The notes beneath the pieces were generated by a model. The model searched no databases and was not told the DNA's origin. It saw nothing but the letters and a program-made list of their open reading frames with translations. Below, piece after piece: positions 26,244 to 34,875 of a stretch of 64,000 nucleotides of DNA. The translations under genes and the position numbers were made by a program. Each line of letters starts with the position of its first letter. Position 1 is the first letter of the stretch. Source of the DNA: Planctomycetota bacterium (GTDB lineage Bacteria > Planctomycetota > Phycisphaerae > Sedimentisphaerales > Anaerobacaceae); the NCBI GenBank assembly GCA_019456195.1, contig VRUK01000012.1, forward strand, positions 1 to 64,000, given 5' to 3'.

Positions 26244-26900
26244 CTAAACTTTACGCTTCTTGAGTAGAAACATCGTGTCAACATTCTCATCCTCTAAATA
26301 CTTAATCTTCTCTTCTTTAACAAGTTCAAGATCGTCAAAGGAATCAAGATACAACCTAGCAAAGTCTGTTTTCCACAAAAGATCTTTATTATCCCTGTAA
26401 GTTACTTCTGTATATTCATCTGCGTAATATTCAAATCCCCATATATACTCTTTGCTGCATCTATGTATTTCATTGAGAGCTTTATGAATATCAGAAGGCG
26501 AAATATGAATTAAAACACCTGAAGTAAAGGCCATATCGAAATAATCATCTTTAAAAGGAATATCAAATGCACTGCCATGAATAATATTAATTTTTTTTGT
26601 TCTTGCCTTGGAGCGTCCAATAGCATACTCGTTTATCTCGATACCATGGAGGTCTTTGAAGCCCATTTTTTGTAAACTTAACAGTTGATTACCAACATTT
26701 GCTCCAACTTCCAAAATCCTCATTGATTTGTCAAAATCCCCCAAAAATAAAGTGTTTAGTTCTGTCTTGGTCTTCCCATATTTTTGGTTATATAATTCAT
26801 CTAATTCTTCTAAAGTCAGGAGGTTTCTATCAGAGTATTCTTTGCCAAAATTTCCTGCCCATCGTTTTATTTGAGAACTAGAGGATTTATTAACTTGCAT
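26244..26900 (-). CDS. Pseudaminic acid biosynthesis-associated methylase
   Basis: A 218-residue class I methyltransferase of the group that NCBI names pseudaminic acid biosynthesis-associated methylase. The N-terminal RWAGNFGKEYSDRNLLT is characteristic. Motif I is MRILEVGANVGNQLLSLQ, followed by DLHGIEINEYAIGRSK, then DMAFTSGVLIHISPSDIHKA and YIWGFEYYADEYTEVTYR. It sits between a radical SAM gene and pseG. The reaction is not established for the family; O- or N-methylation of the nonulosonate or of a precursor is the usual suggestion. The length is normal. Confidence 0.85.
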   Translation of the reverse strand: MQVNKSSSSQIKRWAGNFGKEYSDRNLLTLEELDELYNQKYGKTKTELNTLFLGDFDKSMRILEVGANVGNQLLSLQKMGFKDLHGIEINEYAIGRSKARTKKINIIHGSAFDIPFKDDYFDMAFTSGVLIHISPSDIHKALNEIHRCSKEYIWGFEYYADEYTEVTYRDNKDLLWKTDFARLYLDSFDDLELVKEEKIKYLEDENVDTMFLLKKRKV

Positions 26901-26930
26901 AGGTTTCTTCCTTTGTCACAATGTTATATT

Positions 26931-27920
26931 CTATCTGCGTTTGACCACGTACCCGAGCGGTTGAATATTATTACAATTCGCACATAAAGGAATAAATTTG
27001 CCTAAATGTATGCTTTCACGAAGGGCTTTATATCGCTTGTTGTTCCATATTTCTTCCAGTGAATGCTCCATGATATTACCAATAACGTACTGCCCGGCTA
27101 TATCATAACAACATGGGACAACATCGCCGTTCCACCTAAAGGTAATAAGCTCTGTCACGTGATCACAATAATTTAAAGGCTCTGAACGCGGAGAAATCGG
27201 GAACTGTATTATTTTATATTGGTCAGAACAATCAAAGGCTGGCCACTTTATCATATAGCTAGACTTAAATGTTATTTCCTCTTTAAATTCCGAAAAATCA
27301 TCAAGAAGATATTTTGGTATTGCAACTTCTTCCGTGCTTCTAACCTGCTCTTCTGAGGGGATTTGTACGTTTACGATATGTATATCTTTTAATGCGCTAT
27401 ACTTTTCTTTTCTTCTCAAACGCAACAGTTTCTTTATTGTCGACGCCACTTTATGATAATCACATCCCCTTCTTATTTCGTTGTTTTCCTCGGGGCTCAA
27501 GCCGTCTATAGAAAACTCTATTCTCGTTAAACCAGAATTTACAATTTTCTCCAACATGTCATCTGTAATGATACATCCATTAGTGTTAGTTTGTATTCGG
27601 GGTATTTCCATTTCTTTAAAAAAGGATATCATTTTAAATATATTTTTGTTAAGAAAAGATTCGCCACCGTGATAGAGAACAACTACATCAACCCCCATGT
27701 ATTTCTTGATTTCATCAACAATTCTATCGAATACATCCCAAGACATAATCCCTCCCTTATCGCCCTTTTGTACACCGGTAGGGCAATGAATGCAGCGCAA
27801 ATTGCATAAACCAGAAACCTCGATCCGTATAACTCTTGGTAAAGAACTTACAGAAAAGTCAGGAGATAATTCAAATGTCTTGTTTTTATCTTTAGGCAAT
27901 CGCAAAACTCTCAAACACAT
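26931..27920 (-). CDS. Radical SAM/SPASM domain protein in the pse operon
   Basis: A 329-residue enzyme with an N-terminal radical SAM cluster CNLRCIHCPTGVQ (CxxxCxxC) near residues 37-49. GGESFLNKNIFKMISFF and IQTNTNGCIITDD follow in the barrel. A SPASM-type C-terminus binds auxiliary clusters: YCDHVTELITFRWNGDVVPC then CYDIAGQYVIGNIM and PLCANCNNI. Its first 29 bases overlap pseC. SPASM proteins oxidise peptides, amino groups or sugar alcohols; some aminoglycoside dehydrogenases are of this type. Its substrate is unknown. The position between pseC and the methylase suggests oxidation or rearrangement of an amino sugar (inference). Confidence 0.82.
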   Translation of the reverse strand: MCLRVLRLPKDKNKTFELSPDFSVSSLPRVIRIEVSGLCNLRCIHCPTGVQKGDKGGIMSWDVFDRIVDEIKKYMGVDVVVLYHGGESFLNKNIFKMISFFKEMEIPRIQTNTNGCIITDDMLEKIVNSGLTRIEFSIDGLSPEENNEIRRGCDYHKVASTIKKLLRLRRKEKYSALKDIHIVNVQIPSEEQVRSTEEVAIPKYLLDDFSEFKEEITFKSSYMIKWPAFDCSDQYKIIQFPISPRSEPLNYCDHVTELITFRWNGDVVPCCYDIAGQYVIGNIMEHSLEEIWNNKRYKALRESIHLGKFIPLCANCNNIQPLGYVVKRR

Positions 27921-29061
27921 TTAAAACAGTTTTGATTACATGATCAACTTCATCATTTGTCATAGATGGAAATAACGGCAAACTTATTTCAGAATGATAA
28001 AATTCTTCCGCATTTGGACACAAACTCTTTTTGTATCCAAGATGTTGGTAGTAAGGCTGAAGATGCACAGGAATATAATGTACCTGAACACCCAAACCGT
28101 TTTCTCTAAGCTTAGTAAAGATTTCTTTCTTTTTGCTTTTATGCTTATCTTTCAGCCGTATCGGGTACAGGTGCCACCCCGATTTGGCATAGTACTTCTC
28201 GACAGAGAAGTCAAAGTGATCGTTACAGTCAAAAGCCTTACGGTATATTTCAACTATCTCTCTTCTTCTTGCGATGAACATATCTAGTTTTTTTAGCTGG
28301 CTGCAGCCCAACGCAGCTTGAATGTCGGTTATGCGATAATTGTAGCCGAGATGTTGCATCTCATAATACCATCCACAGTCAGATTCTGTTTTGTTTATAA
28401 GCTTATCAGGGGCTTTGGTAACTCCGTGCTGACGAAACATTATAAGCTTGTCATAAAACTTTTCATCATTAGTCAAAACTGATCCGCCTTCGCCGGTTGT
28501 GATCGTTTTGACCGGATGAAAACTAAAAACTACCATATCCGAATACTTGCAACTTCCGGTTTTTGTCTCAAGGTGCTCTGCACCCAAGGCATGGCAGGCA
28601 TCTTCTACGACAAACAGGTTGTTTGCCTTTGCGATCGCATTTATCTTATCAAGTTCACATGGATGGCCGGCAAAATGCACGGGGACGATTGCCTTGGTCT
28701 TACCGGTTATTGCCTGCTCAATAAGATTCGCGTCAATATTACCCGTATCGGGTTCGACGTCAACAAAAACAGGCTTGCCTCCCAAAAACAGCGCTGCGTT
28801 AGAAGTTGCAAGGAAAGTCATCGGAGAAGTTACGATCTCATCACCTTCACCTAAACCCATTGCAAAATAAGCACCGTGTAATGCTGCGGTACCGGAGGAA
28901 AATGCAACTGCATATCCTGCACCACAATATCGGGTAAGCGAGTTTTCAAACTCTTTTACCTTTGGTCCTTGTGTAAGAAAATCAGACTTTAGTGTTTCCA
29001 CAACAGACTGGATGTCATCTTCTTCAATGCACTGCCTGCCATAGTTTATAAATCTAGTCAA
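27892..29061 (-). CDS. pseC: UDP-4-amino-4,6-dideoxy-N-acetyl-beta-L-altrosamine transaminase
   Basis: A 389-residue PLP enzyme of the DegT family, second step of the pathway; it aminates the 4-keto sugar made by PseB. NYGRQCIEEDDIQSVVETLK at the N-terminus is typical of PseC. FSSGTAALHGAYFAMGLGEG, VPVHFAGHPCELDKI, VEDACHALGAEHLETKTGSC and the PLP lysine in FHPVKTITTGEGGSVLT follow. The C-terminus has VQVHYIPVHLQPYYQHLGY. The start overlaps the pseB end by 8 bases. Length and motif order fit characterised PseC. Confidence 0.93.
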   Translation of the reverse strand: MTRFINYGRQCIEEDDIQSVVETLKSDFLTQGPKVKEFENSLTRYCGAGYAVAFSSGTAALHGAYFAMGLGEGDEIVTSPMTFLATSNAALFLGGKPVFVDVEPDTGNIDANLIEQAITGKTKAIVPVHFAGHPCELDKINAIAKANNLFVVEDACHALGAEHLETKTGSCKYSDMVVFSFHPVKTITTGEGGSVLTNDEKFYDKLIMFRQHGVTKAPDKLINKTESDCGWYYEMQHLGYNYRITDIQAALGCSQLKKLDMFIARRREIVEIYRKAFDCNDHFDFSVEKYYAKSGWHLYPIRLKDKHKSKKKEIFTKLRENGLGVQVHYIPVHLQPYYQHLGYKKSLCPNAEEFYHSEISLPLFPSMTNDEVDHVIKTVLNVFESFAIA

Positions 29062-30046
29062 ATTTCATCCCACCTATCATTTCGCGAAGTTCTTCTTGGC
29101 TAAGCCATTTCTTGTTAAGATTACTGCTAAAGACAAAACCTTCGGGAACCGCATCATACTTTTCGTATTTATCATGAGTCTTATCGCTGACTTTAAACTG
29201 CGGAATGACTACATACACACCGTCAACCTTTTTTGTACTTCGCGACTCGTCGCTCGAAATTAGGCTCTCGTGAAGTTTTTCGCCAGGCCTTATCCCTGTG
29301 ATATTAAAGGTGCACTTTGGCAAAATGGCTTTTGCCAGATCGGTTACTTTCATTGACGGGATATCCGGAACGAAAACCTCCCCGCCCTCGGTCTCTTTGA
29401 TCGCGATCATCACCAGTTCAACAGCTTGTTCAAGTGTTATCCAAAAGCGGGTCATCTTGTCATCAGTTATTGGAAATTCGGTCACACCGTCATTTTTAAA
29501 CTTTACGAACAACGGAATAACACTTCCGCGAGAACCCATTACATTACCATAACGAACTGCCGAGAACCGAGTGCGGCCGCCACCGGATGCGTTAGCTGCA
29601 ATAAAAACCTTTTCAGCGACAAGTTTGGTTGCACCATAGAGATTCACCGGGTTAACTGCCTTGTCTGTTGACAGAGTGATCACCTTTTTGACGCCTTGGC
29701 TTAACGCTGCCGAAACTATGTTCTCTGCGCCGATCACATTCGTTTTGACAGCTTCCATAGGGTTATATTCTAATGCCGGAACCTGCTTTAGTGCTGCTGC
29801 ATGGATCACATAATCAACACCTTCAAAAGCTCTTTGCAATCTCGCTTCATCACGAATATCACCGAGTAAATACCTCATCTGCTTGGCCCATTTCGAAAAT
29901 CTTTTCTGCATTTGATATTGCTTAAATTCATCTCTTGAAAAAACAATAACCTTTTTGGGCTTATAATCTTCAAGGACTTTTTTTATGAATTCATGGCCAA
30001 AGGAACCCGTGCCGCCTGTAACCAAAATTGTCTTATCATTTAGCAT
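29054..30046 (-). CDS. pseB: UDP-N-acetylglucosamine 4,6-dehydratase (inverting)
   Basis: A 330-residue short-chain dehydrogenase-type enzyme and the first step of the pathway: UDP-GlcNAc to UDP-2-acetamido-2,6-dideoxy-beta-L-arabino-hexos-4-ulose, with C5 inversion. The NADP site is LVTGGTGSFGHEFIKKVLED (residues 8-27). The catalytic region reads LSTDKAVNPVNLYGATKLVA, with the D-K pair and Y-x3-K of FlaA1/PseB. MGSRGSVIPLFVKF and FWITLEQAVELV complete the family pattern. It is the first gene after the promoter at 30250-30278 and leads the long polysaccharide transcript. Confidence 0.94.
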   Translation of the reverse strand: MLNDKTILVTGGTGSFGHEFIKKVLEDYKPKKVIVFSRDEFKQYQMQKRFSKWAKQMRYLLGDIRDEARLQRAFEGVDYVIHAAALKQVPALEYNPMEAVKTNVIGAENIVSAALSQGVKKVITLSTDKAVNPVNLYGATKLVAEKVFIAANASGGGRTRFSAVRYGNVMGSRGSVIPLFVKFKNDGVTEFPITDDKMTRFWITLEQAVELVMIAIKETEGGEVFVPDIPSMKVTDLAKAILPKCTFNITGIRPGEKLHESLISSDESRSTKKVDGVYVVIPQFKVSDKTHDKYEKYDAVPEGFVFSSNLNKKWLSQEELREMIGGMKFD

Positions 30047-30065
30047 TTATTATTCTCCATTTCAA

Positions 30066-30197
30066 TCAATATTCTTTGAAGGTATTGTTTAAAATTCCCA
30101 GATTGCCGTCTCCGTCCCCGACAGTTACGATCAGCTCTTCTTTGATAGAATCAAAATAGTTTATAATTATGAGGCCAACTACACTTTTAACTGCCAT
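30066..30197 (-). CDS. Possible 43-residue leader ORF ahead of pseB
   Basis: Between the predicted promoter and pseB there is a short frame that starts MAVKSVVGLIIINYFDSIK and ends LGILNNTFKEY. The ATG is preceded by AGGG at a rather short distance. The middle, TVGDGDGNLG, is reminiscent of an FG-GAP repeat end, so it may instead be a scrap of an exported repeat protein. If translated, it would lie in the 5' leader of the pse transcript. There is no further support. Confidence 0.22.
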   Translation of the reverse strand: MAVKSVVGLIIINYFDSIKEELIVTVGDGDGNLGILNNTFKEY

Positions 30198-30249
30198 TAA
30201 CCCTAAAATAATCTACAAACGCTTATGCGCGGGTTTAACACATAAACAC

Positions 30250-30278
30250 ATTATAAATAGCGTATAATCCTCTATCAA
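30250..30278 (-). promoter_or_regulatory. Sigma-70-type promoter for the pse/polysaccharide operon
   Basis: On the minus strand TTGATA (30278-30273) and TATAAT (30255-30250) are separated by exactly 17 bases. Transcription would start near 30243, leaving a leader of about 200 bases before pseB. No equally good promoter was noticed at later gene starts in the minus-strand run. Confidence 0.6.
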
Positions 30279-31239
30279 TAAATAAAAGCGATTCTCACAT
30301 ATTTACAAATGGAGTGTTTCTCAAATAAGAACTAAGCACAATATGTCGATGCCCTAAGTTAAAAGTGGAATGACTAAGACTCAATCATGTATTTTGAACA
30401 CACTCCATCCCCGTGGGTTGCAATATAACCCTTTGAATAATAAAAAAGTTTGGTTATTAGACAGCGATGAACTGCCCAATAATATACAACAAGTAATATG
30501 TCCTGAACAGCCCCAAATCCACTTGTTTTTCTGCTTAGGCCTTTCGGTATGACCTCTCTCAATGTTTATCAATTAGGGCCTATTATACCAGGAAGATTTA
30601 GTTCTTTTGTAATTTCATAATTATTCAAATAAATCCAATGGTCCATGTGTGGGGATAATCTGATTTAAGAAGCCTCACAAAACAGGCAAATTATCGTCTC
30701 CCCTGACTCCCGATATATTATAGATTATGATTCCATCCACTTTCCGAATAAATGATAGTCTCGCAGCAGGGACATTATTGCTGAATGAAAGTATTTTGTG
30801 GACGATTGCCCTAATTCTTCCACTTGTGTGTTTTCCATTTGTCAGCTTATCCTCCATGAAAAAAACAAGCACCCTAAGCATCTTTAGAATATAAAAATGT
30901 GCCGGGACACAATCTGAAAGAATTCCCCTCTATCATTACTTGATTTGCTTATGACAAGAGTCATTCCTTGGAAAGCGATTCCTTTCGGCTCTGACCGCAT
31001 AATTAGGCCAATACATTCGATTCTATTTCAATCCTTTTTCTAAGGATTTTTACGTGTAAGGAAAAAAAGTCAAGTGAAATATGATTTGAATCGCGTTTTT
31101 TTGTGAGAACTCTCTTCAGAGGGATTCAATTCAAGAGGTTCTTCCTCTTAATTACCAGGAAAGAGATACCGAATTCCAGTTAGGTTTTTGATTGGTTTTT
31201 CAAAAGAATCATTGGGCTGCTTATGATGGCACAGCAGGC
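30279..31239. other. Gene-poor interval between the polysaccharide and lipid A loci
   Basis: No recognisable gene lies here. Several 60-70 codon frames exist on the minus strand (for example at 30374-30562 and 30675-30881) but none shows a family motif or convincing ribosome site. A small perfect hairpin, AAGAGG-ttctt-CCTCTT, is at 31133-31149, downstream of the kinase gene, without a T tract on the minus strand. Frames that resemble broken coding sequence suggest an eroded spacer. Confidence 0.5.
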
Positions 31240-32598
31240 CTATTCATATTTTATGAATCGCTGCAAGTCCTTTGCTCGACCACTTTTATAGGTCCAGCTC
31301 AATTTATGTGCTTTCATCCCATCAAGGTCTGTCAGGACAGGCCCATTATCTGTAACCAAAATATTAGTGTGTTTCAAATCCCCGTGAGTGATATGGTACT
31401 CCCCCATTTTATCGAGCAGCCCTTTAATCTGTTGGATTATCATTGAGTGTTGTTCTTTGGTAACATTACTGTTCTGCAGGAAATCATGAAGTTTCTGTCC
31501 ATCAACATATTCAGTAACCAGATAAGATTTCCATATAAGCTTTTCTTTAAGCTGCTCTATATAGGCCAATGGTTTCGGAGTAGCTATGTTAAGCATCCCG
31601 AGCCTATGTCCTTGAAGCCAACCTCGTCGGGCACGGGATTTCTTGATGGTATGACGCAATGAATGAATAAAACCTTTATGATTATAGCGTTTAACCACCA
31701 CATCCAGGCCATTCAACATTAGGCGGGAAACATAACAGGTGTTGCCGTTTTTCAGAATCTGTCCTTCGTCCATTAGTTTATCTAATTCCTCTATAAAACC
31801 AAGAGATTTGGTTTCCTGACAAAAAACTTTATCAAACATAGCAATATACCTGTTTGTTTTAACTCGAAACTGTCTCTTACTTGTTCGCATGCACTTTTTC
31901 AGCCCTTTTCTGAGCATTCTTCTTTGATGTGCAGCTAATTGTTTTTGAAATACTGTTTGGTCTGATTTTCCAAAACGCCAGCCGCGAGCTTTGAAATACT
32001 CCTCACAAAACGCCGTGATGGATTGCGTATTGTTATCCGGCAAATAGAACGCCAGCATCGCTAACTGAGAAATGCTGCTTTTTCTATCAGCCTCACGCCG
32101 CAGGAATTGCATCTGTCCGGCATCAAGCGCAAAAACCTTATCTTCTCTTAATAAATAATTTCCCAAATGCAAATCTTTTTGTAAAACCCCCTTGGAGTGT
32201 TGTTTGGCCATCTCCTTGCAAATCAAAGCTAACAATCTCAATTTCTTGGCTGGGTCCGGTGTTTTGAGAAATATATCCAAAATCGTTGATGATTCAGGTA
32301 TTTTTTGAACCACAACTACCCAATGACCATCTTCAGTATGTCCGTAAAATAAAGGCTCCGGTGCACTAACTCCATGGCTCGCCAGCAGTTTCAAGCCCTG
32401 CCATTCTCGTTTTAAATGGCGCCTTGCACTAATCTTGTGAGAAAACACCTTTGCAATAACACTTTTGTTGCCCCACGAGGCATCATAAACCTTTCGTCTG
32501 CCGGGAACGGTTCTGAGAAGGGCGGTACATAATAGACATTCCCTACGTTTCCGTGGATAAGTGCAGTTGATTACAAGTTGAAATGGATATTCAGCCAT
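31240..32598 (-). CDS. Tandem Kdo-kinase-like (InaA/WaaP-type) protein
   Basis: A 452-residue protein with two protein-kinase-fold domains in a row. Domain 1 (about 30-230) has the lysine strand SVIAKVFSHKISARRHLKRE, the catalytic loop LQKDLHLGNYLL and the metal-binding DAG in VFALDAGQMQF. Domain 2 (about 255-450) has the lysine strand LDVVVKRYNHKG, the catalytic loop ITHGDLKHTNILV and VLTDLDGMKA. Both loops keep the catalytic Asp and Asn, so both may be active. It is last in the lipid A group, after lpxI, which points to phosphorylation of Kdo, heptose or another lipopolysaccharide inner-core sugar. The duplication in one chain is unusual. Confidence 0.78.
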   Translation of the reverse strand: MAEYPFQLVINCTYPRKRRECLLCTALLRTVPGRRKVYDASWGNKSVIAKVFSHKISARRHLKREWQGLKLLASHGVSAPEPLFYGHTEDGHWVVVVQKIPESSTILDIFLKTPDPAKKLRLLALICKEMAKQHSKGVLQKDLHLGNYLLREDKVFALDAGQMQFLRREADRKSSISQLAMLAFYLPDNNTQSITAFCEEYFKARGWRFGKSDQTVFQKQLAAHQRRMLRKGLKKCMRTSKRQFRVKTNRYIAMFDKVFCQETKSLGFIEELDKLMDEGQILKNGNTCYVSRLMLNGLDVVVKRYNHKGFIHSLRHTIKKSRARRGWLQGHRLGMLNIATPKPLAYIEQLKEKLIWKSYLVTEYVDGQKLHDFLQNSNVTKEQHSMIIQQIKGLLDKMGEYHITHGDLKHTNILVTDNGPVLTDLDGMKAHKLSWTYKSGRAKDLQRFIKYE

Positions 32599-32643
32599 AC
32601 GCTTTCACTTTGGGATACGTGTTCCGGTAAAAATTATATCGCC

Positions 32644-33465
32644 TCAATGCCCAAAAATGGTTATGCCTAATTGATTGGCAAGTTTAATTGTTTCGGGTTT
32701 ATCGATAATTATCGTTTTATCTGTTTCCACTACCAGGCATTTGCTTCCGTTCTCGGATAAACTTCTGATAGTATCTGGTCCCACGCATGGCACATCAAAT
32801 CGCATATCCTGTTGAGGCTTGGAGGCCTTGATTAGTGTCCAGCCTCCGGACTTGCAAAATTTGCCGGCCCGCTTAATCATCTCGGCCGTACCTTCTATCG
32901 CTTCGATGGCAATCACTTCCTTTTCTTTCACTGCAATTGCCTGGCCTATATCAAGTTCGCCAAGTTTTTTGACTATTTCCCAGCCGAATTCAATATCTCC
33001 TTTGACTGAGGGCCGAAGAGGGTCTGCTGTCATCGCTCCTGCCGTTGCTAAGTGTTCTTTGCAATACATAATTGAATTCTCCAATATTATCCCTCCGCTT
33101 GCCAGTTCGTCGGCCAAGGCACATAAGAGTGAATCCGTTAGTTTGTTTTTATTGCGTAACCGCCAGTAGTATATTCTGAATGCCCGCCAGTCGGGCAGAT
33201 ACCGCAGTATGCGCCAGGGAGTGAAAAGTCGTCCTTTTGAAACTCGCCCGACCATAATCGTTCTGGTTATACTGTGCTTTCTTAACTTCCGTATCCATGC
33301 TCCGGGCCGGGCAAGCGCAACTCTGTAAAATACATCAACTTCGTCAACCAGGCCATCCTCCGGCGTTTCCGCAAGGCCGACACAAATAACTTTTAATCCC
33401 GCCTTTTTCGCCCCGGCAGCTACAAGAAAAGGCAATCTACCCTCTCCGGCAATTAAGCCAAGCAC
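32644..33465 (-). CDS. lpxI: UDP-2,3-diacylglucosamine pyrophosphatase LpxI
   Basis: Cleaves UDP-2,3-diacylglucosamine to lipid X and UMP in lipid A synthesis; the alternative to LpxH found in alphaproteobacteria, planctomycetes and others. The N-terminus LGLIAGEGRLPFLVAAGAKK and AGLKVICVGLAE is diagnostic. The C-terminal DUF1009 catalytic part has TAGAMTADPLRPSVKGDIEF, AIEGTAEMIKRAGKFCKSGG and FDVPCVGPDTI. A longer frame reaches an ATG at 33555, but a GTG at 33465, eight bases after GAGG, gives about 273 residues, the normal family length, beginning right at the conserved strand. I prefer the GTG. Confidence 0.92.
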   Translation of the reverse strand: MLGLIAGEGRLPFLVAAGAKKAGLKVICVGLAETPEDGLVDEVDVFYRVALARPGAWIRKLRKHSITRTIMVGRVSKGRLFTPWRILRYLPDWRAFRIYYWRLRNKNKLTDSLLCALADELASGGIILENSIMYCKEHLATAGAMTADPLRPSVKGDIEFGWEIVKKLGELDIGQAIAVKEKEVIAIEAIEGTAEMIKRAGKFCKSGGWTLIKASKPQQDMRFDVPCVGPDTIRSLSENGSKCLVVETDKTIIIDKPETIKLANQLGITIFGH

Positions 33466-33618
33466 ATCTGGTGCCTCATAGCTCGTATCTCGTATCTCGC
33501 TCAAGGAAATGTCCTGTTCAAAATTTGATACACTTCTCAAAAGTGCATTTGTCAATATTTTCTGTTCGATATTCGTATTCCATTTCCCTTGTTTTATCGC
33601 CGGCTGGTGTGTTGGGCT

Positions 33619-34692
33619 TTACGAGCCGTGATCCAGCTCAGACTTTTTTTCAGAGTTGGGTTCGGCAGGTGAGGCAATTCGTTCAATCCGGTTCTGGAGG
33701 TTACGAATATTTTGACGCATTTCAGGCAAGTTTTGTATTATGCCGTATGCTCGCCTGCCTTGGGTTGCATCGATAGCAGGTGCTCCCAGAACCACTTTGC
33801 CGTCTGGAATGTTATTAATGACACCAGACTGGGCTGCAATTGTAACGTTATTTCCAATATTAATATGACCTACGATACCTGCCTGCCCGCCAACTGTGCA
33901 ATGATGGCCAAGGCTGGTCGAGCCGGCAACTCCCACCAGAGCCACAAGTAGGCAATGTGGACCGATTCTTGTACCATGACCTATTGCAACAAGGTCTCCC
34001 AGCTTACTACCCTGGCCTATTACAGTATCGCTGAGTGTACCTCGCTCGATCCCGCAACATGCACCGATTTCAACATCATCTTCTATAGTAACAATGCCGG
34101 TTTGTGGTATTTTGTGGTGTATGCCCTTATGGGTGGCATAGCCAAAGCCATCTTCTCCGACTGTAGAATTCGCATTTATAATTACACGATTACCTATTTT
34201 GCAGCCATCATAGAGAGTAACATTGGGATATATGATACTGTCATTACCAATTTGTACTCCTTCACCAACATGTACACAGGGATATATTATACAGCCGTCG
34301 CCGATCCTTACATCATCAGCTATTGTTACAAAATCATGAATGTGGCAGTCCGCACCAATTTTCGCACTGTCGGAAATTGAAGCTTGTTGGCTTATCCCTA
34401 CTTTTTTATGCTTACGATGTCCATGAAGCAGCACCATTATCTGCATAAAGGTATAGTAAGGATCATCTGCTATCAGAAGGGGAACCGAGGCAGTGGGTGT
34501 ATCTTTACTTACGATTACCGCACTTGCTTTTGTTGTTCGTAGTTGTTTTTCATATTTGCGATTGGCCAGAAAACTGATATCACCTTCGCTGGCCCGTGCA
34601 AGTGTCGAGGCAGATTTGATTCTCACATCAGAGTCTCCGCAGATCCTCCCCCCCACATATTCTGCTAATTCACCCAAAGTTCTTTCCTGCAT
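33619..34692 (-). CDS. lpxD: UDP-3-O-acylglucosamine N-acyltransferase LpxD
   Basis: A 357-residue left-handed beta-helix acyltransferase that adds the N-linked hydroxyacyl chain in lipid A synthesis. Residues about 1-100 are the uridine-binding domain (TLGELAEYVGGRICGDSDV, EGDISFLANRKYEKQL). About 25 hexapeptide repeats follow (IGADCHIHDFVTIADDVRIG and on). The catalytic histidine segment is GFGYATHKGIHHKIPQTG. The C-terminal part has a charged tail of about 40 residues. It precedes lpxI by 63 bases in the same direction. Confidence 0.95.
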   Translation of the reverse strand: MQERTLGELAEYVGGRICGDSDVRIKSASTLARASEGDISFLANRKYEKQLRTTKASAVIVSKDTPTASVPLLIADDPYYTFMQIMVLLHGHRKHKKVGISQQASISDSAKIGADCHIHDFVTIADDVRIGDGCIIYPCVHVGEGVQIGNDSIIYPNVTLYDGCKIGNRVIINANSTVGEDGFGYATHKGIHHKIPQTGIVTIEDDVEIGACCGIERGTLSDTVIGQGSKLGDLVAIGHGTRIGPHCLLVALVGVAGSTSLGHHCTVGGQAGIVGHINIGNNVTIAAQSGVINNIPDGKVVLGAPAIDATQGRRAYGIIQNLPEMRQNIRNLQNRIERIASPAEPNSEKKSELDHGS

Positions 34693-34875
34693 ATCGATAC
34701 CTTTATGAGAATGTTGGGATACTCAACTGCCATAAATTAAAGGGCAATACAAAAACCAGTTTATTATAGCAGAGAAACTCACTGATGGTCAACTGTTCGG
34801 ATTTATCTCTATTGAAAAAAGAGTTTCTTGCGTGATATATTGGATAATCTGGTCTGAATGGGACTTTTTGGATAT

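Noticed and set aside
31133-31149. Hairpin AAGAGG-ttctt-CCTCTT as a terminator of the kinase gene
   Set aside because: The stem is short and no T tract follows on the minus strand.
33480-33500. Short direct repeat (CTCGTATCTCGTATCTCG) as a regulatory repeat
   Set aside because: It is only about two and a half copies of a 7-base unit and overlaps the region just before lpxI without any pairing element.
32644-33555. An ATG start at 33555 for lpxI
   Set aside because: It gives a 30-residue extension not found in LpxI. The GTG at 33465 starts at the conserved strand after a GAGG.
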